Assembly: GCA_025890175.1 (NCBI GenBank)
Contig: JANPYM010000001.1
Location: 3,000,288-3,064,287 of the forward strand
Length of the DNA stretch: 64,000 nt
DNA from: Ciborinia camelliae
Lineage: Eukaryota; Ascomycota; Leotiomycetes; Helotiales; Sclerotiniaceae
Reading direction: 5' to 3'
The notes under the pieces were generated by a model. That model made no database searches and had not been told where the DNA came from. It was given only the letters and a program-made list of their open reading frames with translations. A program made the position numbers and the translations under genes. Positions 34,401 through 45,679 of the stretch are shown in pieces (the first letter of the stretch is position 1; each line of letters starts with the position of its first letter).

Positions 34401-37265
34401 ATTTCCATCATAGAAGTTTTACAAACTTGTTCTATCATTCCCACATCGCCCCCAATTTGTCGATCTCACCCATCCGAATTGAAGGATCATTTAGGGAGCA
34501 TCAAGCTGGAGGTACCAAAAGGACAACCAAAACAACATACGTTATAGGGAGTGGTAGTGTTAGATCTCATACAGCCTTTACGACCTTGGAAGTTTGGGAA
34601 TTGCATCACGTGTAATAATATTCACGTGATATTCTCGACTATTTTTCTCTCGGACTTCATTTTGATGAATTTTGATGAAATACAGCAGATGGTCGGATGC
34701 AAGTAACCGGTATACTTTACCTCCGAGTATTATCCTATAGTTTAACAAGTATGGCGAGGTGCATCTACGCCAGGATACATACTCCGTTCCTTTGGTCAGC
34801 CAAGATCATGCATGTATCCGGAGGTATTTCCATATGATAGTCTCACCACATTGCTCATTGTTCACGAGGTATAGTTTCTTAACTGCCATAATATAGCCAT
34901 CAAGAAGGGAACAGTCACGAGTCCCCTTTTCTTGAGAAACAAAACTAAATCCACCATATCAGAATTTCGGAGGAACCTAAGGGGCTGTTACCTGAGATTC
35001 TGAGAACATCAAACAAAACAAACAAAAAGCCGAAAAGCCGTTTTAACGGAATAACTTCTCGATGAGTAACACCTGTCCGTTCTTGGACCCCTTTCCTTGA
35101 AACAAACATCTGAGGCTAAAATTGTTTGTTTGCTTAGAGTCTAGACAACTGTTTTTCTTTCTTTTACCCCAAAACTCAAATCCAATGTTGGAAAAACAAT
35201 ACAAACGGTCGGGTTCACCATTCATGTTGTTGGGCAAATGAAATCCCAACCACTCTTTTGAGTCTTTTCCAATCTCGGCCCGAGGATCCCGCCTAATATC
35301 CAACAACCGGCACGGAAGTGTCATCGAGTCCATATACCGCTTTTCTACTCATTTTCCATTTGAATGCTATGTCGGCGAATGCCTTGGGGGCTGCGGCGAA
35401 GCGACGCCATTTTCGAACCATTGGGAACGCCTTGCAGTTGACAGCAAACATTTCTACCATTCACAATGAAGCCTTTGCGCCGTATACCTTGGCCTCATTA
35501 CATTATTTTACTGCATTATCAAGGTAACCCGAAGGTTATTACTTGTACTGTACCTACGGAGATATATGTAATTGATGTCAAAGGATTGAAGATGCACAAT
35601 GCTGTCAGATTAACCAAACACTGCCAGCAGGATGCCTCGTACACGCATGGACGTGCACATGGATTGACAATTAATAAGGTGACGGAAACCAACCTAGAGG
35701 GGAACAAAAATAAAAAAAAGGGGGGTGCCACGAACGGTGACGAACTAATTCATATTGACCTAATAGTGACAACAACACAAGCCAAGATCTTGATGAGAAG
35801 GAAGAAGTACAATAGCCTCATCTAGAACATGAATCCTCTATACACCGCTTTGATTTTCAAGGTTTTTGATACAAGGGCAATGATTACTCGGATTTTCCCG
35901 CTGGTCTAGGATATCCTCCGTCATAATTCTTCTCACTCGAGAACAAATATTGATTAATACTTCCATTACAGAAGTGAGTACGAAGAGACCATGGCATATG
36001 GCGGGAGGGGGATTAAATGATAAGCTCCAATATCATAATTTCATTTGTTAATATGATTCTAAACTAGGTAGATTACGAGATGCTGGGATACTATACTAAA
36101 TATTGCATACCCCGCAACTTTCGGTTCTAGTTTAAACGACGGTACTGCCCTTCAACCATTCAGATCTCTGCTCAGACAATTCCCATTTAGCAACCGCCAA
36201 TCAAGAAATTCATATTCCACCATTACATGCATCTTACTACTGCACAGCGAGCTGAGTTAAATAACCAAGCAAAAGCCGGCAGAATTTCTGTATCACGATG
36301 GCTTAATTCTCTCCGGGGGCAATGAAAATTATGAAATGCAATTATTGCATCCCCTTCACCAACAGTCCACGTTCATCCCCTGCCTGGTGTAACCGAGACG
36401 CCGGAGAAAGACAAAAGGATTTGGGGGCAGATGGAGTTTTCCCATCTTTTATACCTGGGGACGACTTCTAGAGACCCTGGTTTTTTTGGGCTGGTAACAC
36501 AGAGGTTTATAATAAACGCAGACGTGGATCTGGCGATCTTTCCACTTGGAAAATGCATGGATGATGGCCATTCATCTATGCTCATTTCTCATCCACCTCA
36601 TCCACACCACTTGTCAGCCTGTTATTGCAATTCGAGCCGGTCAACCCCTCCACTTTCCATCCTCGCAAGCCGCGCTGCGCTGGAAATGAGAAATATAAAA
36701 GTATGTTCGGGCTAACAAATATATCTTAATACATGACCAATACTTGAAATTATGGCGATGCATCTCAGATTGTTGTAGCGTGTGCGATAGACCTATGACT
36801 GGCTCCTCAGCCGCTCAAAGTCACTACAAGTACCGTTGGCACCGTGTATGTACTATGGCCCGATCGTAGACAGGCATATATTATTATTGTTTCGCTTCTA
36901 TTCCTTGTCCACATGTTCAAGGACATGTACCGAGGGTACTTAATGCCTAGATGTGGCCGCCCCCTCTAGTCATCAGATCACACCTATAACAACAAAATCC
37001 CCCATCATCAATCTTCACGCAAAATTCTTGCTCGTCACACCGTATTAGATGAATGGGCCACCGACTATATCATTCAACTTCTCCACTTCCCCAGACGCCT
37101 TACGGGTTGTCCTAGGATCCGAAGTGGTGCCAAGCGCTTCCAACGGTCTCCGGCAAGATATGCAGAGAATGGGATGTCAGCCCTGTTGACTACATTCAAA
37201 CGTTCCCAAGTACATGAGAACGTAAGTATCTTTGTACCTGTACCCCAGCCTCACACGGTGATCTT
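31473..37265. other. Gene-poor region of 5.8 kb
   Basis: Short frames occur (such as 32246-32551, 35466-35825 and 36431-36715), but none has a domain, good codon context or splice support. Visible elements are a triplicated AAGCCATTC (about 32978-33000), CTAGGTACC and TAGCTA-type short palindromic runs at about 33720-33810, and two CACGTG boxes near 34607 and 34623. I cannot exclude a non-coding RNA or degraded transposon. Confidence 0.4.
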
Positions 37266-38409
37266 ATGAACCAATCCACACGCGAGCCTGCAGCTCCCCC
37301 CGACACCTCTCCCGCGCAACCATTCTCCAAAAGCTTCTCGAACGTTTCCGACTTCGAAGACTTCTCTGCCTACCTTAACTTTCCCACGCATTCACCCCCG
37401 ACCACCCATCCAATGTCTAAGCGTGTAGATAGACAAGAAATCGATCCCAACGCGAGCTTTTCCCTCTCACACAACCACCCATCGTCCACCGACACGTCTG
37501 CTCTCAAGTCGGAGATTCCCTCGCCAGCCAGTGCTCGAAATAAGAGACGCGCCACGGGCCCAGCGACTGCGTCGAATCCTTCGGCATTCAACATGCAGTC
37601 GGGTTCATCCATGGCAGGACCTTCCTCGGCGGGCTTAGATGATTCCAACATGACCTCGTCAATGGCACCACCGGCCAAAAAAAGTCGCACCAATACTCCC
37701 TGGACACCTGCCGAAGAGCAGAGATTGAAGAATATGAGAGATGCGGGTAACAGCTGGGCGGATATTGCAAAGGTAAGAAGATGAGATAAAAAGGCTCCTT
37801 TGGAGCGATCCAAAAACGACATCTCATGTCGAGTCGCACAAAGCCTCGAGATAAAATGAAGACGCGAATCTAAACATGTATTTGCAGACTTTCCCGGCCA
37901 GAACTGAAGGGAGTGTGAAGAAGCACTGGTATAAGGTAAATACATCCTCTCATTTTTTGCACCATGATGCTTGGCTCGCTCGGATGAGAGTCACTGTGTG
38001 GATGATGGACATGGGTTAACGGATTTTTAGGACATGCATTATGCGGAATTTGCGGAAGATGAGGTACGTTCTGTCTTTGCGGCATCATGCATACGGTACG
38101 TGCTGATGCTCAAATAGAGTCAGGCTTTGCTCGCTGCCATCAAGGATTACGAGGCGAATAAGTGGAAGGCTATTGGGCAGAAAGTCGGGAAGCCCGCTAA
38201 GGTTAGGCTCGATTTTTCCTCCTTGTATGAGTTTGTATCTCGAGACATGCTGGTCTCGAGATACGTATAGTGTTGAGGTATTGGTACTGGTCCTGGTACT
38301 GGTACTGATATACGGAATGACCTTATGAATCGTCTGCTGACCCACACCCCCACCTTCCCAATAGGCATGCGAACAATACGCCAAAGATAATTTTGGCGGC
38401 AAAATATAA
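37266..38409 (+). CDS. Two-repeat SANT/Myb-like protein
   Basis: Exons 37266-37772, 37888-37935, 38031-38063, 38118-38201 and 38365-38409 all join at phase 0 to 238 residues. The N-terminal 150 residues are Ser/Pro-rich and disordered, with basic clusters (RNKRRA, PAKKSR). A first SANT-type repeat follows (TPWTPAEEQRLKNMRDAGNSWADIAK, then TFPARTEGSVKKHWYKDMHYAEF). A second is EDESQALLAAIKDYEANKWKAIGQKVGKPAKACEQYA. Both contain the spaced Trp residues of the Myb fold, and exon borders cut the first repeat after helix 2. A nuclear DNA-binding or chromatin role is likely; the target is unknown. Exon 4 is followed by an unusually long intron (163 nt) with a perfect hairpin. The 3' part of this gene is copied after the N gap. 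Confidence 0.85.
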
Positions 38410-39253
38410 AGGGGGGGGCTGGGAGGGATGCTTTGTTCACGTTTCTTCGAAAGTACTATAACTTTGGCTTGGCTCTTGGTTTGGGGAGAAAGTTACTTTA
38501 CCTATATGTACAAGCATGGATGTTATTTGCCTGCCCAAGGTCCAAACCATTCCATGACCATCTTCCCTTCTCTCTTTTTCAAGTTTTCTCTCCCCTCCTC
38601 GTCTGGGATGGTGTCATGGTATCATGAACGAATGAATGGATCAATGGATGAACGGGATGGAAAGGACGGAAGGGCGGGATTTTTCACGGCGTTGAATTGC
38701 GACGACGACATTTTTCTTTCTTTCTCTTTTCTCCCCTCCCTTTTTTTAAAAAAATCTTGAATGACAATGGCGATCGCAGTGGCCATGGCAATGGTGCACC
38801 GCATGGCGCATGATCGGATCTTGATTGATATATTTCTCCTTCACATTTTTTTCTTCCGATTTTCCATATCATCTCAAAAAGTTCCTCTTCCACACGTGGT
38901 GCTTGACAAACTTTGATTCTTAGCTAGTGAGCGAGCGTGGGAAACTTGGTGGCCTGCTTTCTTCTTTTTCTTCTTCTTCTGCTTCTTCTTCTTTACATCC
39001 CTAGGGTATTTTTCTTCTTCTTGAATTTGGAGCATTGTTTCTCGAGGATAGGAGAGGATATGGTAGGCCAGGCTCAGATAGGGCGTATGTATGGATGGGG
39101 AATGGAGGTATGATATATCATGGAAAGGACGGGGGGGGGAAAGATAGGAAAGATAGGATAGGAAACGAAAGGAAATGAACGGAAAGAAGAGGAGTATTCC
39201 GAGGGGGAAGGGAGGGGAAGAAAAGGTTTCACTCAAAGCTTGACGCTTGAAAC
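37502..39253 (+). repeat. Left copy of a near-perfect 1.75-kb direct repeat
   Basis: The sequence from 37502 to 39253 is repeated at 39264-41014. The only difference I found is one G in a homopolymer (8 G at 38411-38418, 7 G in the second copy). The two copies abut a 10-N gap. Confidence 0.95.
38235..38264. other. Perfect intronic hairpin in the SANT/Myb gene
   Basis: GTATCTCGAGAC, a 6-nt loop (ATGCTG), then GTCTCGAGATAC: a 12-bp perfect stem inside intron 4. A short GGTACTGGTCCTGGTACTGG repeat follows it. The second copy is at 39997-40026. Confidence 0.8.
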
Positions 39254-39263
39254 NNNNNNNNNN
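39254..39263. other. Assembly gap (10 N)
   Basis: Ten N bases sit exactly at the junction of the two repeat copies. Confidence 0.99.
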
Positions 39264-40171
39264 TCTCAAGTCGGAGATTCCCTCGCCAGCCAGTGCTCGA
39301 AATAAGAGACGCGCCACGGGCCCAGCGACTGCGTCGAATCCTTCGGCATTCAACATGCAGTCGGGTTCATCCATGGCAGGACCTTCCTCGGCGGGCTTAG
39401 ATGATTCCAACATGACCTCGTCAATGGCACCACCGGCCAAAAAAAGTCGCACCAATACTCCCTGGACACCTGCCGAAGAGCAGAGATTGAAGAATATGAG
39501 AGATGCGGGTAACAGCTGGGCGGATATTGCAAAGGTAAGAAGATGAGATAAAAAGGCTCCTTTGGAGCGATCCAAAAACGACATCTCATGTCGAGTCGCA
39601 CAAAGCCTCGAGATAAAATGAAGACGCGAATCTAAACATGTATTTGCAGACTTTCCCGGCCAGAACTGAAGGGAGTGTGAAGAAGCACTGGTATAAGGTA
39701 AATACATCCTCTCATTTTTTGCACCATGATGCTTGGCTCGCTCGGATGAGAGTCACTGTGTGGATGATGGACATGGGTTAACGGATTTTTAGGACATGCA
39801 TTATGCGGAATTTGCGGAAGATGAGGTACGTTCTGTCTTTGCGGCATCATGCATACGGTACGTGCTGATGCTCAAATAGAGTCAGGCTTTGCTCGCTGCC
39901 ATCAAGGATTACGAGGCGAATAAGTGGAAGGCTATTGGGCAGAAAGTCGGGAAGCCCGCTAAGGTTAGGCTCGATTTTTCCTCCTTGTATGAGTTTGTAT
40001 CTCGAGACATGCTGGTCTCGAGATACGTATAGTGTTGAGGTATTGGTACTGGTCCTGGTACTGGTACTGATATACGGAATGACCTTATGAATCGTCTGCT
40101 GACCCACACCCCCACCTTCCCAATAGGCATGCGAACAATACGCCAAAGATAATTTTGGCGGCAAAATATAA
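39264..40171 (+). pseudogene. Truncated second copy of the SANT/Myb gene
   Basis: This copy holds the end of exon 1 (39264-39534) and exons 2-5 (39650-39697, 39793-39825, 39880-39963, 40127-40171). They are identical in coding content to the gene at 37266. It lacks the first 79 codons because it begins at the N gap. It is best read as an assembly duplicate and should not be counted as a second gene. Confidence 0.85.
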
Positions 40172-41014
40172 AGGGGGGGCTGGGAGGGATGCTTTGTTCA
40201 CGTTTCTTCGAAAGTACTATAACTTTGGCTTGGCTCTTGGTTTGGGGAGAAAGTTACTTTACCTATATGTACAAGCATGGATGTTATTTGCCTGCCCAAG
40301 GTCCAAACCATTCCATGACCATCTTCCCTTCTCTCTTTTTCAAGTTTTCTCTCCCCTCCTCGTCTGGGATGGTGTCATGGTATCATGAACGAATGAATGG
40401 ATCAATGGATGAACGGGATGGAAAGGACGGAAGGGCGGGATTTTTCACGGCGTTGAATTGCGACGACGACATTTTTCTTTCTTTCTCTTTTCTCCCCTCC
40501 CTTTTTTTAAAAAAATCTTGAATGACAATGGCGATCGCAGTGGCCATGGCAATGGTGCACCGCATGGCGCATGATCGGATCTTGATTGATATATTTCTCC
40601 TTCACATTTTTTTCTTCCGATTTTCCATATCATCTCAAAAAGTTCCTCTTCCACACGTGGTGCTTGACAAACTTTGATTCTTAGCTAGTGAGCGAGCGTG
40701 GGAAACTTGGTGGCCTGCTTTCTTCTTTTTCTTCTTCTTCTGCTTCTTCTTCTTTACATCCCTAGGGTATTTTTCTTCTTCTTGAATTTGGAGCATTGTT
40801 TCTCGAGGATAGGAGAGGATATGGTAGGCCAGGCTCAGATAGGGCGTATGTATGGATGGGGAATGGAGGTATGATATATCATGGAAAGGACGGGGGGGGG
40901 AAAGATAGGAAAGATAGGATAGGAAACGAAAGGAAATGAACGGAAAGAAGAGGAGTATTCCGAGGGGGAAGGGAGGGGAAGAAAAGGTTTCACTCAAAGC
41001 TTGACGCTTGAAAC
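39264..41014 (+). repeat. Right copy of the 1.75-kb direct repeat
   Basis: Matches 37502-39253 at an offset of 1762 (1761 after the G-run). After 41014 the sequence becomes unique again. Most likely both contig ends held the same sequence and were not merged. Confidence 0.95.
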
Positions 41015-44000
41015 AAGAAATACCACGGATTTTTATATTTCCAGGTCCCCGTTCCTCGGGATGTAGATGCACATGTGCGTGAGCGAGATGAGGTATTTCG
41101 TATACATTGAGACGGAGACGAGCAACGAGAGCCGAAAGTACACACGCGCGTCGTATTTTTCATACATCCATATCATAGGTATCTTATCATATGAAAAGAA
41201 ATGTGAGTGAGAAAGATACCTAGTACCTCGTACCTACCTTCGTACCTACATTTGGAAGACCCAATTTGTCGAGGGAGGTAGGACAAGGTATAACGTAGGC
41301 ATCTCGGTACGCCAGGACGTAAAGGAAAAGGAAATTGGTGGTGTGTGGAACGAAACGCTTCGTCGATAATCTTATCATGCGGGTTGCCGCTGTCTAATAT
41401 ACTTTTTGGTATGGATAGGGTGGTTTGGATCTGATGGGTTGGATATCTAGGTAGATGCTCTATCTATCTCCTTCTCGCAGTTTACCATATATTCATTTAT
41501 TCTTTTATTCACATTTTAAATACATACTATGATAAACTATAAGGTAGGCGTAAGCATCATAACGAAAACCCGGTTCGAGAAACCCGTTGGTTCCTGGCTT
41601 GATCTGAATCTGATCTGATATAGAATCTTGACAGCTAGCATACTAGGTAGGTAGTTAGTACCTAAGGTAGCGGCACGATAATCCCGCGGCGAGCACTTTA
41701 CACATCCGTGGCTCGACCGACCAACGGCGTTACATAGGTACTGTACTATCTATCTATACATACTAGTATCTAGGTAGGTCTAGATAAAGTAGGTATCTAC
41801 CTAGTTCAGGTACGGACGGTATCTCCCGTATGTACAGTACAGTAAGTAATAAGTAAGTCGTTCACGATAATTTTTAATGAACATGAGGGGAGATGCAAGG
41901 CTGATGGATGGATGATCTTTTACTTCTATCGGGTAGTATCCATACTAATTTACCTATCTAGTATGAATGAAGTGAAGAGTAACATGGAAGGGTGAGAAGG
42001 CTTGGCAAAGATCTTTTCTTATACGGGGGGTGGGTGATACATGTATTTCTCGAGGGAAATCATGTAATCTTACTTGGTATTGATACTTGCCATTTGTACT
42101 TACTACTTCCCATTTGTACTTACTACTTCCCATTTGTACCTACTTTATGTGATAAAAAAAAATGTCTGCCGCAGAAGTTAAAAAAGGGCGTTGTCATTCC
42201 CCATTCCAAGCAACGCTCCCACATATTTTCCCACCGTTTAATTTATTTAAACTTTGTTTCTTCTTTTTTTCCTTTTTTGAATCATCACAACCTCGTGGGG
42301 ATTTTCAGGGGTGGGCTGAACCTTAGAATGTCTTAATTGTTAATTGTTCAAACGAAAAGTTTATCCCCGGAATTTGAATTTGGGTGGAGCGAGCGGACGG
42401 ACGGATGGGGTTGTCTTCGCTTTTTGACTTCTCCGTATATTATTACATACGATTCATATTGATAGCTAGGAAGATCAACGTAGATGGTTCATCACTTCAT
42501 CATGTACACACTAATTAGTAAATTTATTATTCACATACTACCTACACTACTTGGGTAAACACCACACTGTAGCACACCTCATCATCCAAAAGATGTAATC
42601 TTACAACTCCAGGCTGACTGTAGTACCTATACCTTACCGTACTCGCTCATCAGCACTAATCAACAACAATCTTCCTGGAAAATCTTCGTATTCATTTTCC
42701 CTCTGTGGCCCAAAAATGATTCGTATTTTCGTGTTTGCGCAGTAGGTAACATTAATTACAAATTGGCTCTATCCAGCTCTATTCGCAGATGGCCCTGAAG
42801 GTGGGTATTATTATTTGCCTCCTCTCAGTACAACATGTCTTTTTATTAGCATGTGGCATTGGATGTGGCATGTGTGCATGGATTGAGTACGAGGTTCCCC
42901 ATATTTTATATTTGTGATGCGTTTTCTTTTGTTGGATGATGATGAATGGATGGATGGAGGAATCATAATACCTAATGAGCGAATGGAATAATCATTACCT
43001 AATCAAGCTGGAGCTTTGAATTCTCCACACTTCCACTTTTTATAATGGGTCTAGAGAGGGTGAGAGCTAAAATGATCCCATCAATAATCCCCGGCCAAAT
43101 CCCCGGCCAAATCCCCGGCCACCGTGAGAAAAGTTAAAGTTCAGAACTGCCTAGTCGGGACGGCACGGCCGATCGATACGGGATCTACTAGGTTAGGATG
43201 ATCAATGATGGCGGGGCCCGAGGGTATCAATTAACAATCTTGAGAGGAAAGTAGTATGTTTATTTACCTAGGTATTGTAACCAACTTGGAGGTTGGTAGA
43301 AGTCTTCCTAAAAATAGAAAATTTCTGTCGAGATTTGGTTTGATTGCGAGCTGTTCACTTTGATGTCAACGTGATTGATTGTAATTGTTGAATGAAATGA
43401 AAGCTACCTACCTAATGCCAAATACCTACGTACCTAGGTACCTAGGTACGTTAATTGATACATCATGAGGTGCAGCCGCCTTTAAACACCTGCACAAGTG
43501 CACACACAGGCAGTGAATAAAATAATTGGTAAGACCAGTAAGACCAGTAAGACCAGGGATATTGCATGGATGAGTGGTCTTTAAGTGGTCTTATCTTTTC
43601 TGAGGTAGCCTTCCCCATTAAATGGACATCACTCTCCCTCTCATCCTACTCCTTTCCCCAACTTCGACAATTTGTTCAAGAATAATTCAACACGCTTCAT
43701 AGGAGTCCATGCTCGACATCACTCGTTAATCGTCGTAGCATCTTGAATATTATCTTGTCGGACACATTCGCTTGTGAATCGATTCTTCCATTAGTTGAGG
43801 TACTTACATACGTTGCCAAGCAAGCAAGCACTTGATTAATCTTTTTCTATTTTGGTATTTTCAGGGAAGGAGCTCTATGAAGGAACGGTAAACGCGCATC
43901 GTACTGCTATACCAACATAATAACGACGAGGAAAGACATAGGGATCTTAGAATTCTGCGGGGGGATTACTTCTTATTCCAACTTTCGACAAGAAATCCAA

Positions 44001-44196
44001 CCGCATCGCATACTTATTCATTCGATACGGAGAGATTCATCTGCAATTATCCGTTCATCTTACGTCTTCATCGCGTACTCTCCTATATTTAACTCTCCTA
44101 TCGACGTACCACCTTCAACCCTCTCGATATCGCCAATCGTTTCGGTATCGACTTTTTGTGGTTTTCTTTTTTATCTACTCTGCATATACATACAAA
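41015..44196. other. Intergenic, repeat-rich
   Basis: No supported gene in 3.2 kb. Simple repeats include three copies of a 20-nt unit ending in TTGTACTTACTAC (about 42087-42143), three ATCCCCGGCCAA units (43087-43122), three GTAAGACCA units (about 43529-43556) and CTAGGTAC palindromic runs (about 43431-43448). The last part, rich in pyrimidines, is probably the GH16 5' UTR. Confidence 0.45.
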
Positions 44197-45679
44197 ATGG
44201 TTAGAACATCAACATTGTTGGCCTTCTTGGCTTCCGCATCGGTGGCGCTCGTTATTGCAGATTGTACTCTTGACAGTCACTGTCCTGAAGATGCTCCATG
44301 CTGCTCTCGTGAGTAATATCTTCTGGGATGCAAGTATGAGGGGATGGACTAACGATTGCAGAATATGGAAAGTGTGGTACAGGAGCATATTGTCTGGGAG
44401 GTTGTGATCCTCGAATGTCATTTTCTCTCGATTCCTGCGTACCGGAACCGGTCTGCGAAAGCGCTTCATATACCTTTAGTAGCTTGAACGGCATCACTTC
44501 AAACACAAAATACTTGGGCGATGCATCAAAGACGAGTTGGGTTTACAGTGGGGATCCAGTAATCTACAATAATAATGTGTTGTTGACTATGGCGGTTGAT
44601 TCGGTCGGAACGGTTATGGCATCTTCGACTTATATGTGGTATGGAAACGTTAAAGCAAAATTCAAGACTAGTAGAGGTCAGGGTGTAGTAACAGCTTTCA
44701 TTCTATTTTCGGATGTGAAGGATGAAATTGATTTCGAATTTGTTGGTTCGAAATTAACTACTGCTCAGTCCAACTACTACTTCCAGGGTATCACAAATTG
44801 TGAGTAAATCTTCCATGGATACTCGAAAATTGTACTAACCGGTTATTAGATGATAATGAGCAGGATATCACCCTTTCCGACACATTTGACAACTATCACA
44901 CTTACGAAATCGATTGGACCCCTGACCAGATCACTTGGCTTGTAGATGGACAGGTCGGCCGTACAAAGAAGCGCGTAGATACCTGGAATGCAACATCAAA
45001 CCAATGGGACTTCCCACAAACTCCTGCCCGAGTCCAACTTTCTCTCTGGCCTGGTGGTCTCGCCACTAATGGTGCTGGAACCATCTCTTGGGCCGGTGGT
45101 GTAATTGACTGGAATTCCCAGGATATCCAGAACAACGGTTACTATTATGCCTCGTTTGAGTCGGTCGATATCTCGTGTTATAACGCAAAATCAGCTCCTG
45201 GAACCAACTCTGGAACGTCATACTATTATAACAGTGCTGTGGCCACTAACAACACGGTGGTTGATTCGAACAATGCCACTATTCTCTCGTCCCTCTTGGG
45301 TACGGGAACAAACTTGACAGCAGGAGCACCCGCAGTAGCTTCTGGTTCCAATACCGCTTCCAAAGCCACTCCCACTCCTGCTTCCACTATTGCAACAGTT
45401 CCTGGACTCACGGGTTCTAATGGTGGAGGAGTTGGAGACACACATTCTGACGATGGCAGTAGTAGTGATTCCAGCTCAGGAACAGACGCAGCACCATCCA
45501 GTACTTCAACAACTTCAAGTTCAACTAGCAATGGTGGATTCTCTCAAGGAGACGGCTCTTCCTCTTCTTCATCATCCAGCAAAAGTAGTGCAGATAGCCT
45601 CGGCGCCAATCAAGAACGAGTATTCAAAGGGAGTTTATTTGCAGGTGTCGTGGCGGTCGTTGCCATGATGGCTATGTAA
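44197..45679 (+). CDS. GPI-anchored GH16 chitin-glucan transglycosylase (Crh family) with CBM18
   Basis: Exons 44197-44308, 44362-44799 and 44850-45679 join in phase to 459 residues. A signal peptide (MVRTSTLLAFLASASVALVIA) is followed by a small chitin-binding type module (CPEDAPCCSQYGKCGTGAYC), split by intron 1. The GH16 core comes next. The catalytic motif DEIDFE is at residues 158-163, with Glu159 as expected nucleophile and Glu163 as acid/base. IDWTPDQITWLVDG and PARVQLSLWPGG are further landmarks. A Ser/Thr-rich stalk and a C-terminal hydrophobic tail (FKGSLFAGVVAVVAMMAM) indicate GPI anchoring. Crh1, Crr1 and Utr2 enzymes join chitin to beta-glucan in the wall. The GH76 wall gene lies 2.6 kb downstream on the same strand. 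Confidence 0.92.

Noticed and set aside
31473..37265. tRNA or rRNA genes in the gene-poor region
   Set aside because: I saw no T-loop/anticodon-arm pattern or rRNA-like sequence by eye; a covariance search would be needed to be sure.
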